From: JBPEWY01 sp052032225
GTDB taxonomy: Bacteria > Bacteroidota > Bacteroidia > Flavobacteriales > Flavobacteriaceae
Length of the DNA stretch: 64,000 bases
Assembly (NCBI GenBank): GCA_052032225.1
Contig: JBPEWY010000090.1
Coordinates: forward strand, 1 to 64,000
Reading direction: 5' to 3'
The notes under the pieces were generated by a model. It was not told the origin of the DNA. It worked only from the letters and a program-made list of their open reading frames with translations, and did no database searches. The position numbers and the translations under genes are program-made. Positions 49,782 through 58,904 of the stretch are shown here, in pieces. The stretch's first letter is position 1; each line of letters starts with the position of its first letter.

Positions 49782-52397
49782 TTAAAACTGCTGCCCAATA
49801 ATAAAATGCGTTTCCCAACCATTTCGTTGTCCGGTACCGTCTATACTATCAAATCCGTATCCAAAATCAATACCTAATAAACCAAAGGCCGGCATAAAAA
49901 TACGCAATCCAAATCCGGCAGAGCGTTTTAATTGAAACGGATTAAAGTCTTTAAAATTGTCAAAAGCAGCTCCGCCCTCTAAAAATGCCAGTCCGTAAAT
50001 AGATGCTGATGGCTTTAAGGTTAGCGGGTATCTAAGTTCTAAAGAAAACTTGTTATAAATAGTAGATCCGTCTTGATTAGATAATGATTGGTTCGGATAT
50101 CCGCGCAACTGAATATTCTCTCTACCATCTAACGTAAAGTTTCCTAATCCGTCTCCTCCTAAAAAGAAACGCTCAAAAGGTACCACGCCTCTATCGTTAT
50201 TATAAGCTCCTAAAAACGCAAATTCTGCATTGGTACGCAATACTAACTTATCTACTAACGTAGTGTACCAATCACCCTTAAATTTAATTTTATAAAACTC
50301 TAACCATTTAAATTTTTCCTGATCTATTTTAGCTCTATCAGGTACGGTTTCTTCTCCGGGCTCTATTGTTGGACCAACATGTGCTGTTGTTGGGTCTGAT
50401 GGGTCTGCATTAGCATTTATAAAGTTACCGTTAGCATCTTTTAACTGGTATTCTTCTTGGTTTTCTAAATCACCATAATCTATATCTTCAAATAAAGAAT
50501 ACGGTGGTGTAAGTCTTGCGCTTATAGTAAATTCTGACCCTCGGGTTGGATAAATTGGGTTAATTGCCTTGCTGTTTCTGGTTAGCGCAATTGTATAGGT
50601 TAATGAGTTAGAGTAACCATCACCAAAGGTAAATAATCTTGTGTTATAGTTACGTAAGTCGTAATGCTGAAAACCTATTGCTTGTGATAGCTGAAAATAA
50701 TCATCCGGCCACTCTAAACGTTTAGCTAAACCTACGGTTACACCGGTAATTAAAAAGCGTCTGTCTCTATCTGCATCTCGCGTTATCGGATCAAATAAAA
50801 ACTGTACTGTGTGTGATAATGATGTAGAGAAACTTACCGGTTTTTTGCCGCCAAACCATGGCTCTCTAAACGAGAAGCTATATGTTTGGAAAAACTTGCT
50901 CCCTTGTAATCTGAGTGATAGGCTTTGCCCATCTCCCATAGGTAGTGGTTTGTAGGCTTCTTTCTTAAAAATATCTTTAATTGCAAAGTTGTTAAACGAG
51001 AGACCAAGCGTTCCTATAAAGCCTCCACCGCCATAACCTCCTTGAAGCTCTATTTGGCTTGATCCTTTTTCTACCAAACCAAATTCTAAATCTAAAGTAC
51101 CATCGTTAGGGTTTAAGTTTTGAAAATCTGGTGAAATTTGCTCGGCATCAAAGAATCCTAATTGCCCTAATTCACGTATGGTTCTAACTACGTTATCTTT
51201 ACTATATTTTTGCCCCGGACGTACTCGAAGTTCTCTGTAAATAACATAGTCGTTAGTACGATCGTTACCAACTATTTTAACATTATTAATAAATGTTTCT
51301 TTTCCTTCTATAATTCTAATCTCGAAGTTTATAGTATCATTTTTAACCGAAACTTCTACCGGGTTTACATTAGAAAACAGGTATCCGTTGTTTTGGTATA
51401 AATTATACAGGTTAACACCGTCCGGTTTAGAGTCGTCTCTAATACGCTCTTCTAGCAGCACCCCATTATAGGTGTCTCCTTTTTTTATACCTAAAACTTT
51501 ACGTAATTGCTCGTCTGTATAAACGGTATTCCCAATAAAATCTATATCGCCAAAATAATATTTGTTACCTTCTTCTACATTAATTTTTATATCTAAATCT
51601 CCACCGTTATTAATTATAGTGTCTGATGTGATTCTGGCGTCTCTATATCCTTTAGATTTGTACTTATCTACAATAGCCGTAAGATCTTCTTGGTAATCTG
51701 CTTCTATGAACTTTGATTTTTTCCAGAAACGAAGCGGAAATTTTTGCTTTGTGTTTTTCATTGCTTTTCTGAGTTTAGCATCAGAAAGCTTTTCGTTTCC
51801 TTCAAAAATTATATCGTCTATTTTAATTTTTTCGCCTTTATCTACAGTTACAATCATTTTTAAAGAATTAACATCTGTAGTATCCGGCACTGTTGTAATA
51901 TGAACTTTAGTATTTAAATACCCTTGCTTTCTGTATTTGTTAATAAGATAGTTTTTGGTGTTAGCAATAAAACCTTCGGTGATTTTTTTGCCTTTTTTAA
52001 GCTCGGTTTCATTTATAATCTCATCTACTTTGCGTTTTTTAACACCGTTAACTACAGCACTAGATAATGTTGGAAGCTCTTTTATGCTTAGCTCTAAAAA
52101 AACTTGATTGCCTTCTACATTAGTAATGTAAACATTAACATCACTAAATAAATTTAAGCCCCAAAGTTTTTTTATTACGCTACTTATTTCTTCGCCCGGA
52201 ATGGTAATTGGTTGCCCGATTCGTAATCCTGTAAACGCTACTACAGTTTGTTCATTATAACTTTTAACTCCTGTAACTTCTATACCACCCAGTATGTATG
52301 TTTTTCCGTTTTCAAAAGAAACGTCTTGTGCTTTAGTAAGCGTTGTGGTAAATATTAAAAAAATAAAAACTAACAGTCTTAAACTCTTAGCTGTCAT
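49782..52397 (-). CDS. bamA: outer membrane protein assembly factor BamA
   Basis: Omp85 barrel that inserts outer-membrane proteins. From ATG at 52397 (MTAKSLRLLVFIFLIF, a signal peptide; an in-frame extension to 52433 overlaps uppS) it has 871 residues: five POTRA domains (e.g. GGIEVTGVKSYNEQTV, IIFEGNEKLSDAKLRK, GDIDFIGNTVYTDEQL, VKIVGNDRTNDYVIYRELR) and a C-terminal barrel from about 470 with RGYPNQSL and the terminal strand ETHFIIGQQF. A ~65-residue hydrophilic insert (about 680-745) occurs in one barrel loop. Confidence 0.96.
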   Translation of the reverse strand: MTAKSLRLLVFIFLIFTTTLTKAQDVSFENGKTYILGGIEVTGVKSYNEQTVVAFTGLRIGQPITIPGEEISSVIKKLWGLNLFSDVNVYITNVEGNQVFLELSIKELPTLSSAVVNGVKKRKVDEIINETELKKGKKITEGFIANTKNYLINKYRKQGYLNTKVHITTVPDTTDVNSLKMIVTVDKGEKIKIDDIIFEGNEKLSDAKLRKAMKNTKQKFPLRFWKKSKFIEADYQEDLTAIVDKYKSKGYRDARITSDTIINNGGDLDIKINVEEGNKYYFGDIDFIGNTVYTDEQLRKVLGIKKGDTYNGVLLEERIRDDSKPDGVNLYNLYQNNGYLFSNVNPVEVSVKNDTINFEIRIIEGKETFINNVKIVGNDRTNDYVIYRELRVRPGQKYSKDNVVRTIRELGQLGFFDAEQISPDFQNLNPNDGTLDLEFGLVEKGSSQIELQGGYGGGGFIGTLGLSFNNFAIKDIFKKEAYKPLPMGDGQSLSLRLQGSKFFQTYSFSFREPWFGGKKPVSFSTSLSHTVQFLFDPITRDADRDRRFLITGVTVGLAKRLEWPDDYFQLSQAIGFQHYDLRNYNTRLFTFGDGYSNSLTYTIALTRNSKAINPIYPTRGSEFTISARLTPPYSLFEDIDYGDLENQEEYQLKDANGNFINANADPSDPTTAHVGPTIEPGEETVPDRAKIDQEKFKWLEFYKIKFKGDWYTTLVDKLVLRTNAEFAFLGAYNNDRGVVPFERFFLGGDGLGNFTLDGRENIQLRGYPNQSLSNQDGSTIYNKFSLELRYPLTLKPSASIYGLAFLEGGAAFDNFKDFNPFQLKRSAGFGLRIFMPAFGLLGIDFGYGFDSIDGTGQRNGWETHFIIGQQF

Positions 52398-52401
52398 GTA
52401 A

Positions 52402-53145
52402 TTATTGATTAAGTTGTTCACTTGTTTTTCCAAATCGTCGTTCTCTGTTTTGATAATTAACTATAGCCTCAAATAAGTGTTCTTTAGTAAAGTCCGGCCA
52501 AAGTGTGTTAGTAAAATACAACTCGGCATAGGCTATTTGCCAAAGCAGAAAATTACTTACTCTAAGCTCTCCGCTTGTACGAATAAGCAAATCTACATCG
52601 GGCAAATTGCGGGTGTAAAGATGATTATTTATAATGGATTCATCAATTTTTTCGGGAGAAATTATGTTATTTTTAACTTTGATGGCGATATCCTGCATGG
52701 CTCGGGTAATTTCATCTCTTGAACCATAACTAAGTGCTAACGTTAATGTTAGTTGCGAGTTGTTTTTGGTTTTTTCTATAACTTCTAAAAGCTCTCTATG
52801 TGCTTTAGCCGGTAATGCTGCAATATTACCGATTGCGTTTAGCTTTATATTATTTTTATTGAGGGTTTTAACTTCTTTTTTTAATGATGACACCAAAAGA
52901 TTCATAAGAGTTTGAACCTCTGTTTTGGGCCTTTTCCAGTTTTCTGTTGAAAAAGCATAAAGGGTTAAAAAAGGTATTCCGGCCTCGCCAGCCCCTTCTA
53001 TTGTTTCTTTAACTGCATTAACACCGTTTTCATGACCAAAAATTCGGCGTTTTCCTTTTTGCTTTGCCCATCTTCCGTTACCATCCATTATTATGGCTAC
53101 ATGCTTGGGCAGGTTTTCTTTTGTAATCTTATCTTTAAAACTCAT
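52402..53145 (-). CDS. uppS: isoprenyl transferase (undecaprenyl diphosphate synthase)
   Basis: Cis-prenyltransferase that makes the C55 carrier for peptidoglycan and O-antigen. Seen: HVAIIMDGNGRWAKQKGKRR (catalytic Asp), GHENGVNAVKETIEG, TLYAFSTENWKRP, the DLLIRTSGELRVSNFLLWQ signature and YTNTLWPDF-like FTNTLWPDFT; 247 residues from ATG 53145 (MSFKDKITK). Upstream in-frame residues to 53169 overlap the porG-like gene and are discounted. It ends 4 nt before bamA. Confidence 0.95.
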   Translation of the reverse strand: MSFKDKITKENLPKHVAIIMDGNGRWAKQKGKRRIFGHENGVNAVKETIEGAGEAGIPFLTLYAFSTENWKRPKTEVQTLMNLLVSSLKKEVKTLNKNNIKLNAIGNIAALPAKAHRELLEVIEKTKNNSQLTLTLALSYGSRDEITRAMQDIAIKVKNNIISPEKIDESIINNHLYTRNLPDVDLLIRTSGELRVSNFLLWQIAYAELYFTNTLWPDFTKEHLFEAIVNYQNRERRFGKTSEQLNQ

Positions 53146-53156
53146 ACCTGTGTTCT

Positions 53157-53843
53157 CTAATCCACACAATCATAACATGGTTTTCTCCCGAATGTATAGG
53201 TTAGGGTTATTCCGGAAAAAACATACCAATCATCACTAAAAACATTGCCAAATCTAAAACTTTCTAATGTATTTGCTTTTGGGTTACTACCATCTAAATT
53301 ATCTGTAAAGGTATATCTGGCCCCAATTTCTGCTCCTAACACCAAAAAAGTATTTAAGTTAGCTTTAATACCAACTGTCATAGGTATGGCAAATGTAGCT
53401 CTATTTCCTATTTTTTGTGCTTCGCCGGCCGGAAAATATAAATCGTCGTAAAATGTGTACGTTACTCCTGTATATAAATAAGGGGTGTACACTTTTCTGA
53501 ACGTATGTAAATTAAAGTCTAAAAAATTAAACTCTAAACCGGCAGATACTTCTTTTAATGTATTCTCAAACTCATAACCTCTTTGCTGCCTTGATGCATC
53601 GTCTGAATCTATATCGAAAGCACTTATTTTACTGTAAATAGCCGACAATCTCCAGGAATAACGTTTACTAATATTCCATTTAAAAACCCCTCCAATTGCC
53701 AAATTATTGGGGGCAATGTAAGTAGTTTTACCAATATCTCCTATGTAGTTGCTTCCTCCAACAAATAAACCTGCTTCGTAGGTTTGCGCTTTTGCTCCAC
53801 ACACCATTAACAACCCAAAAATTATTACCTGTAATTGTCTCAT
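53157..53843 (-). CDS. PorG-like (DUF6089) outer-membrane beta-barrel protein
   Basis: 228 residues: signal peptide (LQVIIFGLLMVCGAKAQ), then an eight-strand-like barrel with YEAGLFVGGSNYIGDIGKT at the start and a C-terminal FSGITLTYTFGRKPC. Located directly before uppS-bamA-skp-skp, the same order in which Porphyromonas PorG, a type IX secretion component, is found. On that basis it is called PorG-like; the T9SS role is inferred from synteny and the presence of gld genes. Confidence 0.78.
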   Translation of the reverse strand: MRQLQVIIFGLLMVCGAKAQTYEAGLFVGGSNYIGDIGKTTYIAPNNLAIGGVFKWNISKRYSWRLSAIYSKISAFDIDSDDASRQQRGYEFENTLKEVSAGLEFNFLDFNLHTFRKVYTPYLYTGVTYTFYDDLYFPAGEAQKIGNRATFAIPMTVGIKANLNTFLVLGAEIGARYTFTDNLDGSNPKANTLESFRFGNVFSDDWYVFSGITLTYTFGRKPCYDCVD

Positions 53844-53859
53844 AAATTAATAAGGTTTG

Positions 53860-53867
53860 CAAATATA
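53860..53867 (-). promoter_or_regulatory. probable -7 box of the porG-uppS-bamA unit
   Basis: Minus strand TATATTTG, an exact TAnnTTTG match 16 nt before the ATG at 53843. No -33 box recognised. Confidence 0.4.
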
Positions 53868-53942
53868 ACAATTATGCTTTCACATGGGGATTTACTATAA
53901 ATATGTGTGATTGTTTAACAATTTTTGCAGCTTTTTATTGTT

Positions 53943-54827
53943 TTAATTACGTTTATCTTCTCCCCAAAGCAATTTTTTTCTGAGTGTAGTTAAGAAGCTT
54001 TCTGAAGTAAGCTCTACCATTTTTATAGTGAATTGAGCTTTTTTAATACATATTTCTGTGCTGTTACAGGCTGTTGCTATTCTGGAATCTAAAGAAATTA
54101 GATGATTTTCTTCTCTTCCGGAAACTTTTAATTTTATTTCTGTATTATCCGGTATTACCAATGGGCGAGCATTTAAATTATGTGGTGCAATTGGCGTTAA
54201 CACAAAACTGTTTGTACTGGGTGTAATTACAGGACCCCCACAGCTTAAAGAGTACCCGGTAGAGCCTGTTGGTGTAGCTACTATTAAGCCATCTGCCCAA
54301 TAAGAAGTTAAATATTCATCATTTAAATAGGTAGAAACCGTAATCATAGATGTGGTGTTTTTACGACTTACGGCGATTTCGTTTAAAGCAAAATTTAAAT
54401 TAATTATTCCTTGTATTTGAGGATTAGTTTTTATCTCTAACAAGGTTCTATCTACCAATGTGTATTTGCCTTCTTTTAAATATGTAACTGCTTGGGCAAT
54501 TTCTTCTTTTTGTACTGTTGCCAAAAAACCAAGCCTGCCGGTGTTTATACCAATAATTGGAATTCCGTGGTCGCGTATGTAAGTTATCGCTCTGAGAATA
54601 GTACCGTCTCCGCCAATACTAAAAAACAAATCAAAGCTGCTATCTAAATCATCATACGAAGAAAATGATTTGTAAGTGTTGCTTGCTTTATAGGTACTGG
54701 CTATTGCCTTAAGGTAGTCTTCTTCTATATAAACATCAGCTTTAATAGCAGCTAAAGCATCAAGTAAAGTTTCTATATAGGTTTCTAACGTATCGTTATA
54801 AACCTGACCGTATATTGCAATCTTCAT
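53943..54827 (-). CDS. nadK: NAD kinase
   Basis: Phosphorylates NAD+ to NADP+. Seen: the GGDG motif in FSIGGDGTILRAIT (about 69-82), GINTGRLGFLATV, FALNEIAVSR, WADGLIVATPTGSTGYSLSCGGP; 294 residues is typical. Its ATG overlaps the CBS gene stop by 1 nt, so the two are translationally coupled. Confidence 0.96.
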   Translation of the reverse strand: MKIAIYGQVYNDTLETYIETLLDALAAIKADVYIEEDYLKAIASTYKASNTYKSFSSYDDLDSSFDLFFSIGGDGTILRAITYIRDHGIPIIGINTGRLGFLATVQKEEIAQAVTYLKEGKYTLVDRTLLEIKTNPQIQGIINLNFALNEIAVSRKNTTSMITVSTYLNDEYLTSYWADGLIVATPTGSTGYSLSCGGPVITPSTNSFVLTPIAPHNLNARPLVIPDNTEIKLKVSGREENHLISLDSRIATACNSTEICIKKAQFTIKMVELTSESFLTTLRKKLLWGEDKRN

Positions 54828-55483
54828 TAAATGTTAAGGTATTTTTTTAGATAATCTGAACGCTCTTTTAGGTCTTTTAAAAACATATCGTCTTCGTTAC
54901 CTAACACTATATTATATCCGTATCGTCTAAAAGTTTGGATAATGGTATTTAATCCTTCGCCGGAAACCTTTAAAGTTATCTGAACAAAATCTTCGTTCAT
55001 ATCAGAAATAAAGGCCCCTAATAATTTAGCGTTGTTACTCTCTACAATCTGAGAAATTTCACTTAACGAATAATCTAAAATACCTTTTTCTACTACCAAC
55101 TCTCCTCCGGGCTCACTCAAAAACGGAGTTTCGCTAAATAAATTTAAAATGTCTGCCAATTCATAACATCCTAAATAGGTGTTATCTATATCTAAAACCG
55201 GCATAATATTGGTTTCATTCTGAATGCATTTTTCTAAAACATCTAACCAATGTGTATCTTTTAAAACATACACCACCTCAAAGGCGTAAGTGTATTCTTC
55301 TAGCTTTTTTGAATTATCAAAATTATACAAATCTTGTTCTGCCACTAACCCCAAAAACTCGCCATTATCAACTACAGGATAATGCGAATACGCCTGAGGT
55401 TTAATAAGGTTTACCACAGTTTCTATTTTGTTAGACAGTGATAACGGCTTAACATTATTGTATATTAAATTTTGTAGTTGCAT
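54827..55483 (-). CDS. CBS-pair protein with C-terminal ACT-like domain (AcuB-like)
   Basis: 218 residues, no catalytic domain. Two CBS repeats (about 10-70, HYPVVDNGEFLGLVAEQDL; and 72-130, IMPVLDIDNTYLGCYELADIL), followed by an ACT-like domain (about 145-200, ISDMNEDFVQITLKVSGEGL). The domain order is that of AcuB. CBS pairs usually sense adenosyl nucleotides, so it may be a regulatory partner. Cotranscribed with nadK (1-nt overlap), which suggests a role near NAD(P) or adenylate metabolism; that is inference. Confidence 0.82.
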   Translation of the reverse strand: MQLQNLIYNNVKPLSLSNKIETVVNLIKPQAYSHYPVVDNGEFLGLVAEQDLYNFDNSKKLEEYTYAFEVVYVLKDTHWLDVLEKCIQNETNIMPVLDIDNTYLGCYELADILNLFSETPFLSEPGGELVVEKGILDYSLSEISQIVESNNAKLLGAFISDMNEDFVQITLKVSGEGLNTIIQTFRRYGYNIVLGNEDDMFLKDLKERSDYLKKYLNI

Positions 55484-55544
55484 AGCGTTACTATATAATT
55501 GGCAAATTAATTAAATAATACCATAAAAAGCATCCTTTAGTTTG

Positions 55545-55552
55545 TATTTTTG
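55545..55552 (+). promoter_or_regulatory. probable -7 box of pdxJ
   Basis: TATTTTTG, a TAnnTTTG match 26 nt before the pdxJ ATG; no clear -33 box. Confidence 0.4.
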
Positions 55553-55578
55553 TGCTCATTAAAATTTACAGCAAAAAA

Positions 55579-56292
55579 ATGACCAAACTAAGTGTAAACA
55601 TCAATAAAATTGCCACACTGAGAAACTCTAGAGGTGGCAATGTACCAAATTTACTAAAAGTTGCAACAGATGTGCAAGAGTTTGGAGCGCATGGCATTAC
55701 AATACATCCAAGACCAGACGAACGACATATTAGATATCAAGATGCCAGAGATTTAAAACCTCTTGTTACCACAGAATTTAATATAGAAGGCAACCCAATA
55801 CAAAAGTTTATAGATTTAGTTTTAGAAGTAAAACCAACTCAGGTTACTTTGGTTCCTGATGCTGAAGATGCTATAACTTCTGATGCCGGATGGGACACCA
55901 TAAAACATCAAGGCTTCTTAACCGAAGTAATTTCAGAGTTTAAACGTAATAACATTAGGACTTCTATTTTTTTAGATCCTAATTTAAAAATGGTTGAACC
56001 GGCCGCTAAAACCGGAACAGACAGGATAGAACTTTACACAGAAGAGTACGCGCGCGAATTTGAAAAAGGTAACACCAAAGCTGTTGCTAAATATGCCGAA
56101 ACTGCAAAATTAGCCCAAGAGTATGGTTTGGGAGTTAACGCCGGACACGATTTAAATTTAGACAACATTAAGTTTTTTAAAGAGAATATTCCTGGGCTTT
56201 TAGAAGTTTCTATTGGGCATGCGCTTATAAGCGAAGCTATTTATTTAGGTTTAGAGAACGTGGTTAATATGTATATAAACAAATTACAATAA
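55579..56292 (+). CDS. pdxJ: pyridoxine 5'-phosphate synthase
   Basis: Last step of the DXP-dependent vitamin B6 pathway. Seen: LSVNINKIATLRNSRGGN, the conserved GAHGITIHPRPDERHI, QVTLVPDAEDAITSDAGWD and the phosphate-site GVNAGHDLNLDN; 237 residues from ATG 55579. PLP from this pathway serves the aminotransferase at 23226-24368, among others. Its stop overlaps the next gene by 1 nt (TAATG). Confidence 0.96.
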   Translation: MTKLSVNINKIATLRNSRGGNVPNLLKVATDVQEFGAHGITIHPRPDERHIRYQDARDLKPLVTTEFNIEGNPIQKFIDLVLEVKPTQVTLVPDAEDAITSDAGWDTIKHQGFLTEVISEFKRNNIRTSIFLDPNLKMVEPAAKTGTDRIELYTEEYAREFEKGNTKAVAKYAETAKLAQEYGLGVNAGHDLNLDNIKFFKENIPGLLEVSIGHALISEAIYLGLENVVNMYINKLQ

Positions 56293-57062
56293 TGCAACAA
56301 CTACTTCACAGCAAAATACTTGGTGAGGGCAAGCCTTTGTTAATACTACATGGCTTTTTAGGGATGTTAGACAACTGGAAAACTTTAGGCTCTCAGTATG
56401 CAGAACATGGTTTTCAAGTACATTTAATAGACCAAAGAAACCATGGTAAAAGTTTTCATAGCAATCAATTTAGCTATGAGCTTATGGCTACCGATTTACA
56501 TTATTATTGCATGCACCACAATATAAAATCATGTGCTTTGCTTGGTCACTCTATGGGAGGAAAAACAGCCATGTTGTTTGCTGTTTCTTACCCAGATTTA
56601 GTACAAAAACTAATTGTAGCAGATATTGCCCCTAAATATTACCCCCCTCATCATCAGCAAATATTAGCCGGACTACAAGCTATAGACTTTACCACATTAA
56701 GCTCAAGAAAAGAGGCCGATGATATTTTAGCTAACTACGTTTCAGATTTTGGAACCCGCCAGTTTTTACTTAAAAATTTATACCGAAAAGATAAAGACAC
56801 ATTCGACTTCAGATTTAATTTGCCTGCTCTTGTAAGTAATGTAGAAAATATTGGTAAAGCACTACCAAGCGAATCTATTTTTGAAGGCGAAACACTTTTT
56901 GTAAGAGGAGATAAATCTGACTATATTACAGAAAACGATTTTAACCTAATAACCAAACACTTTCCGAAAGCAGAAATTAAAACCATTTCCAATGCCGGGC
57001 ATTGGCTACATGCAGAGAATCCGGAAGAGTTTTTTAAAACAACCCTAAATTTTTTAAGCTGA
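56292..57062 (+). CDS. alpha/beta hydrolase (YbfF-like)
   Basis: 256 residues. Seen: ILHGFLGMLDNWKTLG, LIDQRNHGKSFHS, nucleophile elbow LLGHSMGGKTAM, an Asp-containing FVRGDKSDYI and the catalytic His in AGHWLHAENPEEFF. YbfF-type esterases act on acyl-CoA or short esters in vitro. No signal peptide. Coupled to pdxJ by a 1-nt overlap, although no functional link is known. Confidence 0.87.
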   Translation: MQQLLHSKILGEGKPLLILHGFLGMLDNWKTLGSQYAEHGFQVHLIDQRNHGKSFHSNQFSYELMATDLHYYCMHHNIKSCALLGHSMGGKTAMLFAVSYPDLVQKLIVADIAPKYYPPHHQQILAGLQAIDFTTLSSRKEADDILANYVSDFGTRQFLLKNLYRKDKDTFDFRFNLPALVSNVENIGKALPSESIFEGETLFVRGDKSDYITENDFNLITKHFPKAEIKTISNAGHWLHAENPEEFFKTTLNFLS

Positions 57063-57113
57063 CAGTTGGATTAAATCGGTACATTATTTGCAATGTAGTT
57101 TAAAAAAAAGCCT

Positions 57114-57470
57114 ATGAAATTTATATTAAAAATACTTTTAAGTGCATTAGCCGTTGTTTTCTTGGCGCAACTACTCCCGGGCGTTTACGTTACTTCATAC
57201 GTAACTGCTATTGTAGTTGCATTTGTTTTAAGTTTACTAAACCTATTAGTTAAGCCCGTTTTAATAATTTTTACCTTGCCGGTTACTATTTTAACCTTTG
57301 GTTTATTTTTACTTATAATTAATGCTTGCATAATTTTACTGGCCGATGCTCTAGTTGCCGGCTTTAGTGTGCAAAATTTATGGTGGGCACTACTATTTAG
57401 CTTACTACTTTCTTTATTGCAATCTATTTTGTTTAAGCTTTTAAAAACAGACAAAGAACACCACATTTAA
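57114..57470 (+). CDS. phage-holin-family-like (4_2) small membrane protein
   Basis: 118 residues, almost entirely membrane: four helices, with the internal motifs LSLLNLLVKPVLIIFTLPVT and LLADALVAGFSVQNLWWALLF cut by a basic C-terminal tail. This is the bacterial YvlD/holin-4_2 type found widely on chromosomes and not linked to prophage here: no other phage genes are present. Function unknown. Confidence 0.85.
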   Translation: MKFILKILLSALAVVFLAQLLPGVYVTSYVTAIVVAFVLSLLNLLVKPVLIIFTLPVTILTFGLFLLIINACIILLADALVAGFSVQNLWWALLFSLLLSLLQSILFKLLKTDKEHHI

Positions 57471-57496
57471 TATTTGACATTCAAGCATTTAAAAAC

Positions 57497-57533
57497 TTGT
57501 CAGGCTTGCAAAAATGTTATACTTTTGCAAGCC
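57497..57533 (+). promoter_or_regulatory. tig promoter overlapped by a perfect 11-bp inverted repeat
   Basis: TTG at 57497-57499, 20-nt spacer, TACTTTTG at 57520-57527. The inverted repeat GGCTTGCAAAA (57503-57513) / TTTTGCAAGCC (57523-57533), loop 9 nt, covers the spacer and the -7 box. It could be an operator, or the terminator of the preceding gene. Confidence 0.6.
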
Positions 57534-57553
57534 GATTTTTAATAACAACCACA

Positions 57554-58876
57554 ATGAATATTACAAGAGAGCATATTGACGATTTAAACGCAATTGTTAA
57601 AGTAGCTATAACAAAAGAAGATTATAGTGATAAGGTAGAAAAAATTCTTAGAGATTACCGTAAAAATGCTAATATACCAGGATTTAGAAAAGGGCATGTA
57701 CCTATGGGATTAGTTAAAAAACAATACGGTAAGGCGGTGTTGGTAGACGAAGTAAATAAACTTCTACAAGATGCTCTAAATAAATATTTAACCGAAGAGA
57801 AGTTAGATGTTTTAGGAAATCCGCTTCCTAAGGTTCAAGATGATTTTAATTGGGATGCCGAAGAATTAAAATTTGAATTCGAGCTTGGTTTAGCTCCAGA
57901 GTTTGATGTAAACCTAAAAAGTAAAAAGGCTATTACACACTATAAAATAGTAGCCGATAAAAAAATGGTAGATGACCAAGTAAAACGTATTCAAAAACAA
58001 TACGGCAAACTAATAAATAAAGATACCGTAGAAGAAGGAGACGAAATTACCGGAACATTTACCAATGCCGAAAAAGAAATAAACAATAAGGCTACTTTCT
58101 CTCTTGACAGAATTAAAGGTAAAAGAAACACCGATAAGTTTTTAGGCGCAAAAGTTAATGATACTCTTACGCTTAAAACCAAAAACTTATTTAACGATGA
58201 GCACGATTTAATGCAGTTTTTAAAAGTAAGCCACGATGAAGCTCATGATCTAGATATAGAAGTAACTTTTACTATTGAAGAAATAAACAAAAGAGAGCTT
58301 GCCGAATTAAACCAAGATTTATTTGATAAGCTTTTTGGCAAAGACAAAGTAACTTCAGAGAAAGAGCTTAGAGAAAAAATTAAAGAAGATGCCGAAAAGC
58401 AATTCGAGCAGCAATCAGACCAAAAATTAATCAATGATGTTACAGAGCACTTAGTAGAAAATACTAAGTTTGATTTGCCTGCTGCATTCTTAAAAAAATG
58501 GATTCAAACTACCGGAGAGACTCCTCTAACAGAAGAAGAAGCAAGCGAAGAATACGAAAAATCAGAAAAAGGGCTACGCTATCAATTAATAGAAAGCAAA
58601 TTAGTTGAGAAACACAATCTTCAAGTAACTTTCGAGGAGCTTAAAGATTTTGCTAAAAACTTTATTAAAATGCAGATGGCTCAATTTGGCCAAGTAGACC
58701 CAAAAGATGAAGATGTTGAAAACATTGCTGCACGTGTATTGAGTAATCAAGAAGAAGTTAAGCGCTTATCAGACCAATTAATGAGTCAGAAACTTTTAAA
58801 ACTCTACAAAGAAGAGGCTAACTTAAAAACCAAAGAAGTTACCTACGACGAGTTTGTTAAAGAAGTTTACGGATAA
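57554..58876 (+). CDS. tig: trigger factor
   Basis: Ribosome-bound chaperone and peptidyl-prolyl isomerase. From ATG 57554 (MNITREHIDDLNAIVKV) 440 residues: N-terminal ribosome-binding domain with the RNA/L23-contact motif NIPGFRKGHVPMGLV (the usual GFRxGKxP signature), a PPIase-like middle domain (about 150-235), and a long helical C-terminal domain. Bacteroidota trigger factors are divergent in the PPIase part, as here. The upstream frame to 57497 lies in the promoter. clpP and clpX follow, the conserved order tig-clpP-clpX. Confidence 0.94.
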   Translation: MNITREHIDDLNAIVKVAITKEDYSDKVEKILRDYRKNANIPGFRKGHVPMGLVKKQYGKAVLVDEVNKLLQDALNKYLTEEKLDVLGNPLPKVQDDFNWDAEELKFEFELGLAPEFDVNLKSKKAITHYKIVADKKMVDDQVKRIQKQYGKLINKDTVEEGDEITGTFTNAEKEINNKATFSLDRIKGKRNTDKFLGAKVNDTLTLKTKNLFNDEHDLMQFLKVSHDEAHDLDIEVTFTIEEINKRELAELNQDLFDKLFGKDKVTSEKELREKIKEDAEKQFEQQSDQKLINDVTEHLVENTKFDLPAAFLKKWIQTTGETPLTEEEASEEYEKSEKGLRYQLIESKLVEKHNLQVTFEELKDFAKNFIKMQMAQFGQVDPKDEDVENIAARVLSNQEEVKRLSDQLMSQKLLKLYKEEANLKTKEVTYDEFVKEVYG

Positions 58877-58904
58877 GTAGTTTAAAAAAATAAAAACTAT
58901 ATTT

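Noticed and set aside
57114..57470. Prophage remnant suggested by a holin-like protein
   Set aside because: No lysis, structural or integrase genes nearby; this small four-helix family is common on chromosomes.
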